Source: Eutrigla gurnardus
Taxonomy: Eukaryota; Chordata; Actinopteri; Perciformes; Triglidae
NCBI GenBank assembly: GCA_963514095.1
Contig: OY741286.1
Coordinates: 864,611 to 928,610, forward strand
Direction of reading: 5' to 3'
DNA: 64,000 bases
Shown piece after piece: positions 11,860 through 21,599 of the stretch. How positions within the stretch are numbered: position 1 is the first letter of the stretch; every line of letters starts with the position of its first letter. Under the pieces are notes generated by a model. It had not been told where the DNA came from. It saw only the letters and a list, made by a program, of their open reading frames with translations, and made no database searches. A program made the position numbers and the translations under genes.

Positions 11860-13014
11860 ATGAGCCAAGCCGGGTCCCCGGGGGCAGGGAACCAGACTCC
11901 TGCAGAATTAGGAGGTTTGATAGCCAAACAGGCCCATGACCTTGCCGAGCTGCAGCAGGAGTTGAAGAAGGCCTTTCCCACTGTGCAAAGTCAGATTGCA
12001 GAGCTTGAAAGTGCCTCCCGTTCCACAGTGGGAACTGTGGCGTCCCTTTCCACCCAAGTGAGCGCCATCTCTGGAGCATTGGCCGACATTCAGAAATCCC
12101 TGGATACCCTCACAGCCCGAACACCGGTCAGCGGACTTTCAGCTCCAGTCGCACACACCAGCCCCAGCCCTCCCACTGCAGCGGCGGGTTCAGCGGCCTC
12201 CCCAGCCCAGTTGCACCCCCAAGTGGAGCCCAACTTGGTCAGCCCTAGGCCGTTCAATGGAGACTTCAACCACTGTCGGGGTTTCCTCGCTCAATGTGAG
12301 TTACTTTTCACTCATCAGCCGTCCAGATATTCTTCCGATGGGTCTAGGATTGCCTTGGTAATGTCTCTTCTTGTTGATGAGGCTCTCAGTTGGGCCATAG
12401 CTGCAGTTGAAGGCAACCTTTCTCTTTCTACTGACTACACACAGTTTAGGAGGGAGTTTCAGGCAGTGTTCGATCACCCTGTAGACGGGAAGGATGCCGC
12501 CGGTCGTTTGCTGGTAATCCGGCAGGGGTCACGCTCTGTGGCTCAGTACACCCTGGAGTTCCGGATCCTGGCAGCGGAGAGCCGATGGGACACCAATGCC
12601 CTTCTCAGTGTCTATCGCAAGGGGCTGAGTGACGCCATCAAGGATCTCATTGTCCGTGACTGCCCTGAAACCCTCAACGACTTAATTTCTCTGGCCCTCC
12701 TAATGGACTCCCGGCTCCAGGAACGTCGCGTAGACAGAGCCCATCGAAGCTCTCCTCGCCAACCCTCCCACCACCCAGCTACGGAGTTTCCAACTCTGTT
12801 CTCTGCTAGCCGAGCTCAGCCCTCTCCTTCACCACTGCGTTCCCCAGCTCCTTCTACACTTGGCCCAGGGGAACCCATGGAGATTGGCCGATCACGACTC
12901 ACACCAGAGGAGAGAGAACAGAGACTGAACAACAGGCTGTGTCTCTACTGTGGTGAATCAGGTCATTTCATTCGCTCTTGCCCCACTCGCCCAAAAGATC
13001 CTGCTCGCTGGTAG
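11860..13014 (+). CDS. Chromovirus Gag
   Basis: 384 residues, intact. An N-terminal stretch rich in heptad-like Leu/Ala (about 15-90) suggests a coiled coil. A low-complexity Pro/Ser/Ala linker follows, then a capsid-like region (about 125-285, with RPFNGD and a FRREF...F segment). One CX2CX4HX4C zinc knuckle (CLYCGESGHFIRSC) lies near the C-terminus. The ATG is 17 nt after the LTR. The stop TAG at 13012-13014 lies in an overlap with pol, which is in the -1 frame. Gag packages element RNA; host cell location cannot be told from the sequence. Confidence 0.9.
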   Translation: MSQAGSPGAGNQTPAELGGLIAKQAHDLAELQQELKKAFPTVQSQIAELESASRSTVGTVASLSTQVSAISGALADIQKSLDTLTARTPVSGLSAPVAHTSPSPPTAAAGSAASPAQLHPQVEPNLVSPRPFNGDFNHCRGFLAQCELLFTHQPSRYSSDGSRIALVMSLLVDEALSWAIAAVEGNLSLSTDYTQFRREFQAVFDHPVDGKDAAGRLLVIRQGSRSVAQYTLEFRILAAESRWDTNALLSVYRKGLSDAIKDLIVRDCPETLNDLISLALLMDSRLQERRVDRAHRSSPRQPSHHPATEFPTLFSASRAQPSPSPLRSPAPSTLGPGEPMEIGRSRLTPEEREQRLNNRLCLYCGESGHFIRSCPTRPKDPARW

Positions 13015-13775
13015 GGGCTATACTGGTGAGCAAGACTATTTTTCCCCAGCCCAAGAAGAATCCCAACCGCCTCTTCCCTGCTACGCTGGCCTGGGGCACA
13101 GAGACACTTTCTGTCAGCGCCCTCATTGACTCTGGTGCGGATGAGTGCCTCATGGACGTTTCCTTTGCTCACCAAGCAGGTGTCCCCTTGGTTCCCTTGG
13201 ACCACTCGTTGTTTCCCCAGGCCATAGACGGACGTCCATTAGGCGCTATCTCCTATTCTACCAGGCCCCTCATGCTCACCCTTTCTGGTAACCACACCGA
13301 GTCAATATGTTTCCTTGTTCTACATGCCCCGACTGCGCCCTTGGTGTTGGGTCGACCTTGGTTGGAGAAGCATGAGCCCCACATTTCCTGGGCCTCCGGC
13401 CGGATCCTAGGATGGAGCACTACCTGCCATGCAACCTGCCTGCGTTCTGCACTCTCCCCGCCCTGCGTTTTCAAAGCAGTGTCCTCTCCCCCAGACCTCA
13501 CAGGTGTTCCCCCCGAGTATCATGATCTTGCCCCAGTGTTTAGTAAGGACAGAGCTATGTCGCTTCCCCCTCACCGGCCGTATGATTGTGCCATCGATCT
13601 CCTACCTGGGACCCCCTTCCCTAAGGGACGGCTTTACAACATCTCTCTTCCAGAGAAGGAAGCAATGCGCAACTACATTGCAGAATCCCTGCATTCCGGC
13701 ATCATCAGACCTTCGTCTTCCCCCCTTGCAGCAGGCTTTTTCTTTGTGGCTAAAAAAGGAGGCAGCCTTCTGTAA
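12978..13775 (+). pseudogene. Chromovirus Pol, protease and start of RT
   Basis: Frame entered from gag by -1 slippage; the ORF's own ATG is probably not used. An aspartic protease with IDSGADECLM (active-site D-S-G) lies at about 13120-13150. A linker follows, then the conserved N-terminal RT region ending FFFVAKKGGSL. The frame closes at 13773-13775 because a deletion removed the rest of RT, including the Y-X-D-D centre. Confidence 0.85.
12990..12996 (+). promoter_or_regulatory. -1 ribosomal frameshift heptamer (gag-pol)
   Basis: C CCA AAA in the gag frame fits the X XXY YYZ rule exactly. It sits inside the 12978-13014 gag/pol overlap, 15 nt before the gag stop. The pol frame is -1 relative to gag, as such a slip requires. 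A weak GCTC/GAGC stem follows. Frameshifting itself is inferred. Confidence 0.6.
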
Positions 13776-15873
13776 GCTTAAGAGCCTGTTCGTTTCAGCT
13801 CCTGTGCTGGTCTACCCCGACCCAACGAGGCAGTTTATCGTCGAGGTAGATGCCTCGGATACGGGCATCGGGGCAGTTCTCTCTCAGCAGTCTGAGGGGG
13901 ACCAGAGAGTGCATCCTTGTGCCTACTTCTCAAGGAGTTACAACCCTGCTGAGAGGAACTACGACGTGGGTAATAAGGAGCTACTGGCGGTCCATGATGC
14001 ACTGAAGGAGTGGAGACACTGGTTGGAGGGAGCGAAGCTGCCATTCATAGTGTGGTCGGACCATAAGAATTTGACCTACTTAAGGACAGCAAAGAGGCTT
14101 AACTCCAGACAGGCCCGCTGGGCCCTATTTTTCAGCCGGTTTGATTTTACCCTCAGTTACCGCCCGGGTTCCAAGAACATCAGGGCTGATGCTCTCTCCC
14201 GTCAAGTCACTGGTGAACTACCGGAGGTCCAGGAGGTGCCGAACACCATCCTTTCCCCCACCCGAGTCGTGGGTGTAGTCACCTGGCCTATCGACTCCAT
14301 GGTAAAGCGGGCCCAGCAAACCCAGCCAGATCCAGGCAATGGACCCCGAAACAGACTGTTCGTTCCCACCTCTGTCCGCCCACAAGTGTTGGAATGGGGT
14401 CACTCCAGTAACATTGCCTGCCACCCAGGAGAACGCCGAACAGCAGAATTCATCAGCCGCAGATTCTGGTGGCCCTCCCTCAACAAGGATGTTAAGGAGT
14501 TTGTAGCTGCCTGCACCATCTGCGCCCGGAGCAAGGCTTCCCATCGTCCTCCAGCGGGCCTGCTTCAACCTCTCCCCGTCCCCACTCGGCCGTGGTCCCA
14601 CATAGGTATGGACTTTGTCACAGGACTCCCGGTATCCCAGGGCAAGAATACCATCCTGACTGTGGTTGACCGGTTCTCTAAGGCTGTCCACTTTATTCCA
14701 CTACACAAGCTTCCTTCCGCTGCAGAGACTGCAGACCTCCTCACTCTCCATGTTGTTCGCCTGCATGGAATTCCCTCGGACATTGTGTCTGACCGTGGTC
14801 CCCAATTCGTCTCGAAGGTGTGGCAGGCCTTCTGTAAAGGAATCGGGGCCACAGTCAGCCTCTCCTCTGGCCACCATCCGCAGACCAATGGGCAAACAGA
14901 GCGTGCCAACCAGACACTTGAGACGGCCCTTCGCTGTGTCACCACCAGCAACCCTATGACCTGGTCCAGATACTTGCCCTGGGTGGAGTACTCTCTCAAC
15001 ACCATGGAGAGCGCGGCAACTGGTATGTCCCCTTTCAAATGCTCACTGGGTTACCAACCCCCTCTGTTTCCCCAACAGGAGCTGGAGGTGGCAGTCCCGT
15101 CCACCAGGGTCCACCTCCGCCGGTGTAGACGGGTCTGGAAGGCCGCCCGGGCTGCGCTACTTCGTGCCACCGCACAAGCCCAGCGTGGGGCCAACCGGAG
15201 GAGGGTATGTGCTCCTGTCTACCAACCTGGCCAGAAAGTTTGGCTGTTGGCCCGGGACCTGCCCCTCCAGACCTCCCAGACCTCAACCCGCAAGCTGAAT
15301 CCCCGGTATGTTGGCCCCTACTCTGTGGACCACGTCATTAGCCCTGTGGCGGTACGTCTGATCCTCCCTCCTGCTCTCAAGGTTCACCCAGTTTTCCACG
15401 TCTCTCAGCTTAAGCCTGTGGCCGCCAGCGCCTTGTCCCCTGTTTCAGCTCCTCCGCCTCCCCGAGTCCTGGCTGATGGTGACCCTGTGTGGACAGTTCA
15501 CAAGCTGCTTGCCGTCCGTTGCCGTGGTCGGGGGTTCCAGTATTTAGTAGACTGGGAAGGCTATGGTCCCGAAGAACGATGCTGGGTGCACCCGTCTTAC
15601 CTCGCTGACCCCTCCTTGTTGGATGCCTTCTACAGGGACAACCCTGGCGCCCCCGGGCGGTCGTCCGGTGCCTCCCCTCAGGGGAGGGGTACTGTTGGGG
15701 CTGCTCAGCAGCCAGCAGCCAGTCAGCCCAGCACAGGTGCTGGCAATGAGGGTGACGACGAGCAGCCCAGCTGCTCCACATCGGCGTCTACTCTACCAGA
15801 GTATAAGAGGAGGCTGAGAGGGGGCGCCCGTTGCTTGAACGTCGACTATTGTGGTCAGGATTGCCGGTTGTGA
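13771..15873 (+). pseudogene. Chromovirus Pol, RNase H, integrase and chromodomain
   Basis: About 700 residues, open to 15873. RNase H begins after the deletion (VEVDASDTGIGAVL, SDHKNLTYL, then RADALSRQ). The integrase has the HHCC zinc part (H...H...CTIC) and a catalytic core with GMDFVTGLP, SDRGPQF and the terminal E. A chromodomain follows near 15480-15660 (VDWEGYGPEERCWV), which in chromoviruses steers integration to chromatin. The ORF upstream of 13771 in this frame is not coding. The reading frame continues about 180 bp into the 3' LTR. Confidence 0.88.
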
Positions 15874-16100
15874 AACTAGCAGCATGCTCAATAGACTGAA
15901 TTATATGTCTGATAACCTGCTAATCCTGTTCTCCTCTCTCTTTGTTCCAGGCTCCCTCCGTAAAACCCAGTGTCTCCTCGGCCAAGCCCATCACCCACGT
16001 GAAGTCACTAAATAAAGTTGTTCACCTGTAAGATCTGTTTCGGTGTCTTTGTCTCTGGGGTACCTGGCACATTTGGCTACTAAAACTTTAGAGCTTAACA
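15693..16100 (+). repeat. 3' LTR of the chromovirus
   Basis: 408 bp, one difference from the 5' LTR. It is preceded by a G-rich polypurine tract (AGGGGAGGGGTAC) and followed by the TCAAC target duplication. The pol frame stops inside it at 15873. Confidence 0.92.
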
Positions 16101-16105
16101 TCAAC

Positions 16106-16642
16106 TTCTCTATTGAAGTTGTTATTAGATGCTTCTACTTCCTCAGAATGTTCAGAGTGATGCCATTCCCAGGCTATTTGTTATAGTGAGTCATCTGCAG
16201 CGTCATGTTGAAAAAACATTAAATAAAAAAATCTTTTTCACCAATTCCATGTATTTAAACATCTGGCAACTTGCAGAAATGTTGCACAGAACGAGTGAAA
16301 CTGTGTTTTCTGACCCTTACCATGGATCTATATGTCTCACAAAGAATACAATGAGTATGAATGAGTATGATATAATATAATATATGAGCAACATAAAGTT
16401 GTGAAGCATTATTGCTTGTAGATTTAGAGGTTCAACTTTTTTTTCATCTAAGTCGTGGACTTCTTTAATGAATTGGTTCTATTAACCTTTATAAAACACT
16501 TTCCCAGTTTATTACATGTACATTGCACCGTCCTTTCACAAAGTTCTCCATGCTTTTGGATACCAGCTGTTTGATGCAGCATTCAGCACACGTAATGATA
16601 AAGACCATCCAGAATTACAAACGTGTATATCGTCAATATAAG
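16106..16642. other. Intergenic spacer, nothing recognised
   Basis: AT-rich, shared with block II (58178-58713). The 83-codon frame at 16129-16380 has no domain and is not kept in block II. Confidence 0.5.
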
Positions 16643-16990
16643 TCAATATCCCATTGAAGGGAATACAGCTTCCTTTTCATTCGTGATCACAGCAAACACT
16701 TCACAGCGATAGAAAACAGTGTTGACTTTGATGTAGTTGTTGTCTACCATTAGTGTTATAGTCTCAGTCTTCCTATGCAACGTGATTTGGCATTGGTCAT
16801 CCACCAGAGTGCGCCATCTCGCTCTTTTCTGGGCCTGGGCTTCTGCTTCCTGACAGCTTTTCTCCAAGTCTTGCAGCATGGAAAGTCTCCAGGTGTTTTG
16901 GCGGACCCTCTTCCCCTTTCCCTGTGGATTTTGGGCTATGTAGCAAGGCTAAACAGGCTGATGAGGTTCCTGGCGTCTCTTGATCAGCAG
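16643..16990 (-). mobile_element. LINE C-terminal remnant
   Basis: On the minus strand, broken frames read NPQGKGKRVRQNTW and ARWRTLVDDQC. These resemble the NPQGKRKRGRP...TWRR / WR-LV--LC end common to many non-LTR retrotransposon proteins. A stop separates upstream parts. It is old, since block II carries it too (58714-59061). Confidence 0.5.
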
Positions 16991-17361
16991 TAGAGTTTCA
17001 GGCTCTGTAAATCATCACAGTGCCTGGTGTGTATCTAGACCTAGCAGGGTTTGGTCTGTATACAGCGACAGAACACTGCAAAAAGGAATGCCTATTCTGT
17101 GACCTGCCTGAAAAAAGAACAGTGGAGCAAATTACCATAAAAAGGAACCTGTTCAGCATTCAGAGATACAGCAAGTCTACGTTATAGTGTTTCAGTTGTT
17201 GCATTGCATGCATGAAAGTTCATTCTTGATCCGAGTTGGATTTTTATTATACTCTAAGTCCGACAAAACTTCTTCTGGAGCTTCACACACATTCACACTG
17301 CTACAGGGGGCAATTTGGTGTTCAGCAACTTGCTCAAGGACACTACAGCATGTGGACAGCA

Positions 17362-17386
17362 GTGTGTGTGTGTGTGTGTGTGTGTT
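17362..17386. repeat. TG microsatellite
   Basis: About 12 TG units. Block II has a longer TG run at the same place (59431-59482), so length has diverged since duplication. Confidence 0.9.
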
Positions 17387-17417
17387 TGTGGTTGTGTGCT
17401 CTACTTATACCCAAATT

Positions 17418-18423
17418 ACCGTTAACCATGATATTTTAATAGCTAAACTGGAGAGATATGGCCTTAGAGTTGTAGCACTGCAGTGGGTCAAGAGCTATCT
17501 ACACAACAGATCCCAATATGTCAAAATAAATGATAGCACATCGACTAGCTTGGACATAGTCTGTGGGGTCCCACAGGGGTCAGTTCTGGGTCCAAAGCTG
17601 TTTATATTATACATTAATGATATATGCAAAGTGTCAAATACTCTGAAATTAATAGTATTCGCGGATGACACAAATATTTTCTGTTCAGGGAGTGACTTGA
17701 ACCAACTTGTGGAAACAGTAAATCAGGAAATGGCTAAACTTCAAGTGTGGTTTAATATAAATAAATTATCACTAAATCTTGGTAAAACTAAATACATGCT
17801 ATACGGTAAGAGAGGCTGCAATAACAATCCCAACATTCATGTAAACGGAGTTAATATTGAGAGGGTCCGTGAGAATAAAGTACTGGGAGTGATCATCGAT
17901 GACATGCTAAGTTGGAAGCCACACATAACACAATTAAAAAGGAAGTTGGCCAGGAGTGTGTCCATACTTTGGAAAGTACAAAAAATACTAAATCAAAAAG
18001 CACTTCATCTGTTATACTGCGCACTAGTCTCTCCGCACCTGCAATACTGTGCAGAGGTGTGGGGACACACATATAAAGGCTCCACACAGCCCTCGTTAAT
18101 TCTCCAAAAAAGAGCCTTGAGAATCTTACACTACGCCAACTACAGGGCACACACCAATCACTTATTTATCGAATCAAGAATACTCAAACTATATGACTTA
18201 ATAAACTATCGCACAGCACAAATGTTGTACCAAGCTTCTAACAGAACTCTCCCCCAGAACCTGCAAAAATTCTTCATACACAGAGAGAGACACAATCTTA
18301 GAGGGGACATGATTTTCAGGCAAAGGAAGGTACGAACTACGTTAAAATCCTTTTCTTTATTGGTCACAGGTGTTAGACAATGGAATGTGTTAGAAGACGA
18401 AGTCAAAAAATCAGCAACACTAA
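17418..18423 (+). mobile_element. LINE reverse transcriptase fragment
   Basis: About 335 codons without a stop, from a TVNHDIL motif through GVPQGSVLGP and FADDTNIF (catalytic centre) to an RT C-terminal region (HLQYCAEVWG). It lacks any endonuclease, 5' end, 3' UTR or poly(A)/microsatellite tail. In block II the same interval (59516-59731) holds unrelated sequence with a TG run, so it replaced or was replaced rather than simply inserted. The longer ORF 17187-18587 fuses flanking DNA to it. The clade was not resolved. Confidence 0.75.
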
Positions 18424-18784
18424 GTGACATCATTGTACAACACAAGCGAAGGATCAATTTTACCTGCAACACAAGACGTGTTACTGCTACCAGCTGGGTT
18501 CGAACATTTAAATTCACACACATTTCAGATCATTCTTCTTCATTTAAATTTTACAATTTTTTCCCCACAACAACCTCGATGTTGTGATTCACATCTGTCA
18601 GCTGTAGACTACAGCTAAATTCCATTCAACTCACAAATTTTCTTGACAAATGGATGTCATTGTATTGACAGGAAAGCAGGCTGACCTTTGTCGCTCCACC
18701 AGAGGCAGAGCAGCACCGCGGACACCAGCAAGAGGCAGGCGGCCACCACAGGAAGTGCGAGGGTTGATTCAGCTGGCTCAGGAC
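18424..18784 (-). pseudogene. Fc-receptor-like gene relic (TM and cytoplasmic exon pieces)
   Basis: Matches 59732-60089 in block II. The minus-strand TM exon (donor at 18685) is cut at 18784 where lectin-unit DNA starts. The candidate ITIM exon (from 18463 downward) is cut at its 3' part by the LINE fragment. No Ig-domain exons are present. It cannot encode a receptor and marks the duplication breakpoint. Confidence 0.65.
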
Positions 18785-19964
18785 ACAGGAAAGACTAAAT
18801 ACACAAGAAATGAATGAGACAACCAGACACAGGTGGGCAGACATGAGGGCAGGCTGAAAACTGATCGACCTTATTTGGAGTGTTGATGGAGCAGCTACAA
18901 TGTTAGCATAGCCTAGCACCCCTCAACCAGACTCCATTCAGAAAACAAGCATTTAAAAAGATGTTTGCTTGTCGTCTTGCAGACAGACCTCACAAACCAC
19001 GACTTCAGACTTTTTACAAATTGCCGTCATCATGTAGTTACTTCTGCATCCTTCTTATCTGTTTATTTATTTCAGCCATATAAATGGTAACACAGCTAAA
19101 CACAAATGCTTCGGCAAATACACACAACTGATCCTGCATTCAAACTCATGCGTGTAATGCAAGACGAAAATTTGCTACTTGTATTGGTGTGAATGCAACT
19201 TCACAGTTCCGACGACTAAAAGCTAAAGAGTTTCAGCAATGTTTTTTCTTTCACACACCTTCAAGAAGAGTCAGTTGCATAAGTATACTTTCTCCCTGTG
19301 TTTATTCTCATGATTAAACATAATAAAACAAGACATTTGTTGATATTGGCAGAAGATTCCAATGTCCACAGGTCATGAGTTGGAAGTTTAAAAGTGGGTG
19401 GAAGTGCCTTCTGACAATCTGACAGAGGAGCATCGAGAATCCTGAACACATCTGTGGTGAGCCTCATCTTCTTCTTCTCTCTCTGTTTCAGGAGATCACA
19501 AACAGGCCAACGAGCTGAGGTTCTCGGGTCCATGACTGAATTACAGTAAGATGCTGGAGCTGATGTGTGACTGATTCCCGAGGGATGAATGAAGTGTACT
19601 TCTGATTCTTTCCAGATCATATCTCATTTTCGGAGCACTAAGACTTAGCGAGGCCTGAGCCATGCATCCAGCTGTGGTAACTACTGTCCTGCTGTTGGTG
19701 GGCATCCTGAACACCGCAACAGCCGATCTCAGCAGTAAGTACCACATCATCAACCAACACATCACCACAACCAAAACCTTGTCATTAACGCACGTGTTCT
19801 CCCACAGCCGATGGACTTACGTGGGTATGAATGATGTATACAAAGGGGAAGAATGTGGTGACGGATGGATGCGCATCGATCTGGATCACTGTATCAAATA
19901 CTTCCCAGAGGAAAAGTCTTGCGCTGAGGCAAAGGTCAGAAACAGAAAATATATCTATCCTCAT

Positions 19965-21287
19965 CAGTGGCGGCGCCAGAGTATTTTTTCTGGTTCAACT
20001 ACGGTGGGGCTAACTCATACGACGGTGGGGCTCAAATCAATGCCAGAATTTCAATGTGAATATATAACAACAGCCAGTGGCGCTGCCAGCCGGAATCCAG
20101 TACGCACTGGGAGGACTTTTTTTGAAGGTGGAAAAAAAATTGATGGTGCTGAACCGGGGCCGGATTGGAAGATTCAGCGGGCTAGATATTTAAATTATGC
20201 AAATCAGCGGGTGACACCAAACAACGCTGCCCAAGCAAGTCAGAGCTTTTCTTTCTCTCACACAGTGACCTGGAGAGACGCAGCCGCATTTGAGAGGACG
20301 ATCGCGTGTGTGCGCAATTACGCATAGCGTGTGTTGGCCCCTCTCCACTACACAATACAGCTCGGCTCTAGTCTCGTCACCTCTCTGCTGCTGAGCACTG
20401 TGGGCCGAGCCGAAGCATGTCTCTCTCCTCGGGCCGGCAGAGTTATCATACCGTACTGTGCGTGCGTGTCCAAGCGTGTGTGTGCGTGCGTGGAGTGCTC
20501 ACAAGCGTGCGCTTGTGTTTAGGTCGGGGATGGAGGGCACAAAAAAAACGATTTGCACCGGGGCCTATCACCATGATATACACTACTGATTTCACTGATA
20601 CTGAAAACATTAGATTTTGTCTTAAAAAAGTATTTTTCCATTTGTTGTTGTATTTGCCGCTTCTGTGCGTACATTGAAATTGAATCCTGGCGGCGGCGCT
20701 GACAACACCCTCCCACAGCTATAAACACGCACACAGTGAGAGAGAGAGACAGACAAAGCGAAACGTGAATAGTTCCGTTAACAGCCGGGACCCGAGTGGT
20801 CATCTTCCCCTGCAGGTGTCAACGGTGCGTCCGTAGTTTTATCCAACACGCCCGCCACCGCCATCTGTTGTTCCGTCCGACGACGTTTAAAAACTAATGT
20901 ATCCATGATCAATTTTGACCAGCTTACTAACGTTAACTTAACGTGAGTGACTATAAGCCGCTAACGCGAACTGCTAGAGCCAGGTAGCTTACAAACTAGT
21001 AGCCTGCTGTCTCTGTGTCGGGCATACACTAAAAGCGGGCTCACATGAGTGACGTTGACGTACGGACAGTACAGTCTGTTAATGAACCCAGATCAGTGAC
21101 AGTTGTCATCGCAGCTGCCTGAATGCCGTTACGACGTGACGTGGTGGTGCTGTTGAACTCCGCACTTTTCTTGGTTATTTTGTTGTTGTTTTTTTCTTGG
21201 TGGTTTTATGGTAGGGCTAACGGTAGGGCTGACACAATTCTTGATGGGGCTATAGCCCAACCAAGCCCCTCCCTGGCGCCGCCGCTG
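19965..21287. mobile_element. hAT non-autonomous element in CTL-B intron 2
   Basis: Inverted ends CAGTGGCGGCGCCAG (left) and CTGGCGCCGCCGCTG (right). A perfect 8-bp duplication ATCCTCAT flanks it at 19957-19964 and 21288-21295. The 1323-bp interior contains another hAT-like element. No transposase ORF. Confidence 0.85.
20075..20701. mobile_element. Nested hAT-like MITE (627 bp)
   Basis: Ends CAGTGGCGCTGCCAG and, inverted, CAGCGCCGCCGCCAG (12 of 15 shared). Flanked by ACAACAGC (20067-20074) and ACAACACC (20702-20709), 7 of 8 matching. It lies wholly inside the larger hAT, so it is either a later insertion or part of a composite family. Confidence 0.6.
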
Positions 21288-21599
21288 ATCCTCATCGATT
21301 TTATGTTATGATAAAGTCCTGGTGAGGACTAACACTTACATCCATTGTGATTTCAGGAATCCTGCGAAGAGATAGCGAGTAAACTGGTCTCAGTCCACGA
21401 TGTCGTCCAGATGGCGGAAGTGCTTTGCACCAGCCTGCATGCCAGCAGTGATCGCCAGGATTTTTGGATTGGATCCGTAAAATCAGGGGTAAGCAGTGAA
21501 ACACCTCATTGTGATCAGAGATCAGACAGCCTGGCTGGTGAGTGAACTGTTTGGTTTTGAAAATAAAATAAAAACCAAAAAACGCAACACAAGTTCTTG

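Larger units (their letters stand above)
11436..16100 (+). mobile_element. Chromodomain Ty3/Gypsy retrotransposon (4665 bp, young, RT-deleted)
   Basis: Flanked by 408-bp LTRs (11436-11843, 15693-16100) and a TCAAC target duplication (11431-11435, 16101-16105). Block II has the empty site at 58173-58177. The LTRs differ at one position by direct reading (gatctgtTAcgg versus gatctgtTTcgg), so the insertion is recent. Order: gag, protease, start of RT, deletion, RNase H, integrase, chromodomain, polypurine tract (about 15679-15690). Loss of the RT catalytic core makes it dependent on another element for reverse transcription. Confidence 0.93.
7761..18784. repeat. Segmental duplication block I
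   Basis: Paralogous to 55437-60089 (block II). Matching segments are 7761-10308 / 55437-57984, 11243-11435 / 57982-58177, 16101-17417 / 58173-59515 and 18424-18784 / 59732-60089. The gaps in the alignment are the MITE at 10309, the chromovirus at 11436 and the LINE fragment at 17418. Homology to block II stops at GGAC (18781-18784), where a lectin-unit sequence starts. Confidence 0.85.
19662..21488 (+). pseudogene. CTL-B: truncated C-type lectin
   Basis: Exon 1 (19662-19734), exon 2 (from 19808, ending at the GTCAGA donor near 19934) and exon 3 (21357-21488) match CTL-A. Exons 4 and 5 are absent: homology ends near 21549, before CT-rich repeats. Exon 2 is one base shorter than in the other copies, so the spliced frame meets TGA seven codons into it. 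Retaining the 73-nt intron 1 would restore the lectin frame up to the hAT insertion. Intron 2 holds a 1323-bp hAT. The sequence is more diverged from CTL-A/C-F than those are from each other (for example DLDHC where they have DAGRC). Confidence 0.8.

Noticed and set aside
17187..18587. 466-codon ORF taken as one gene
   Set aside because: It joins TG repeat, LINE RT and receptor-relic sequence; block II shows the flanks without the RT part.
20331..20677. Small + strand ORFs inside the CTL-B intron
   Set aside because: They lie in the nested hAT elements and have no transposase or other domain.
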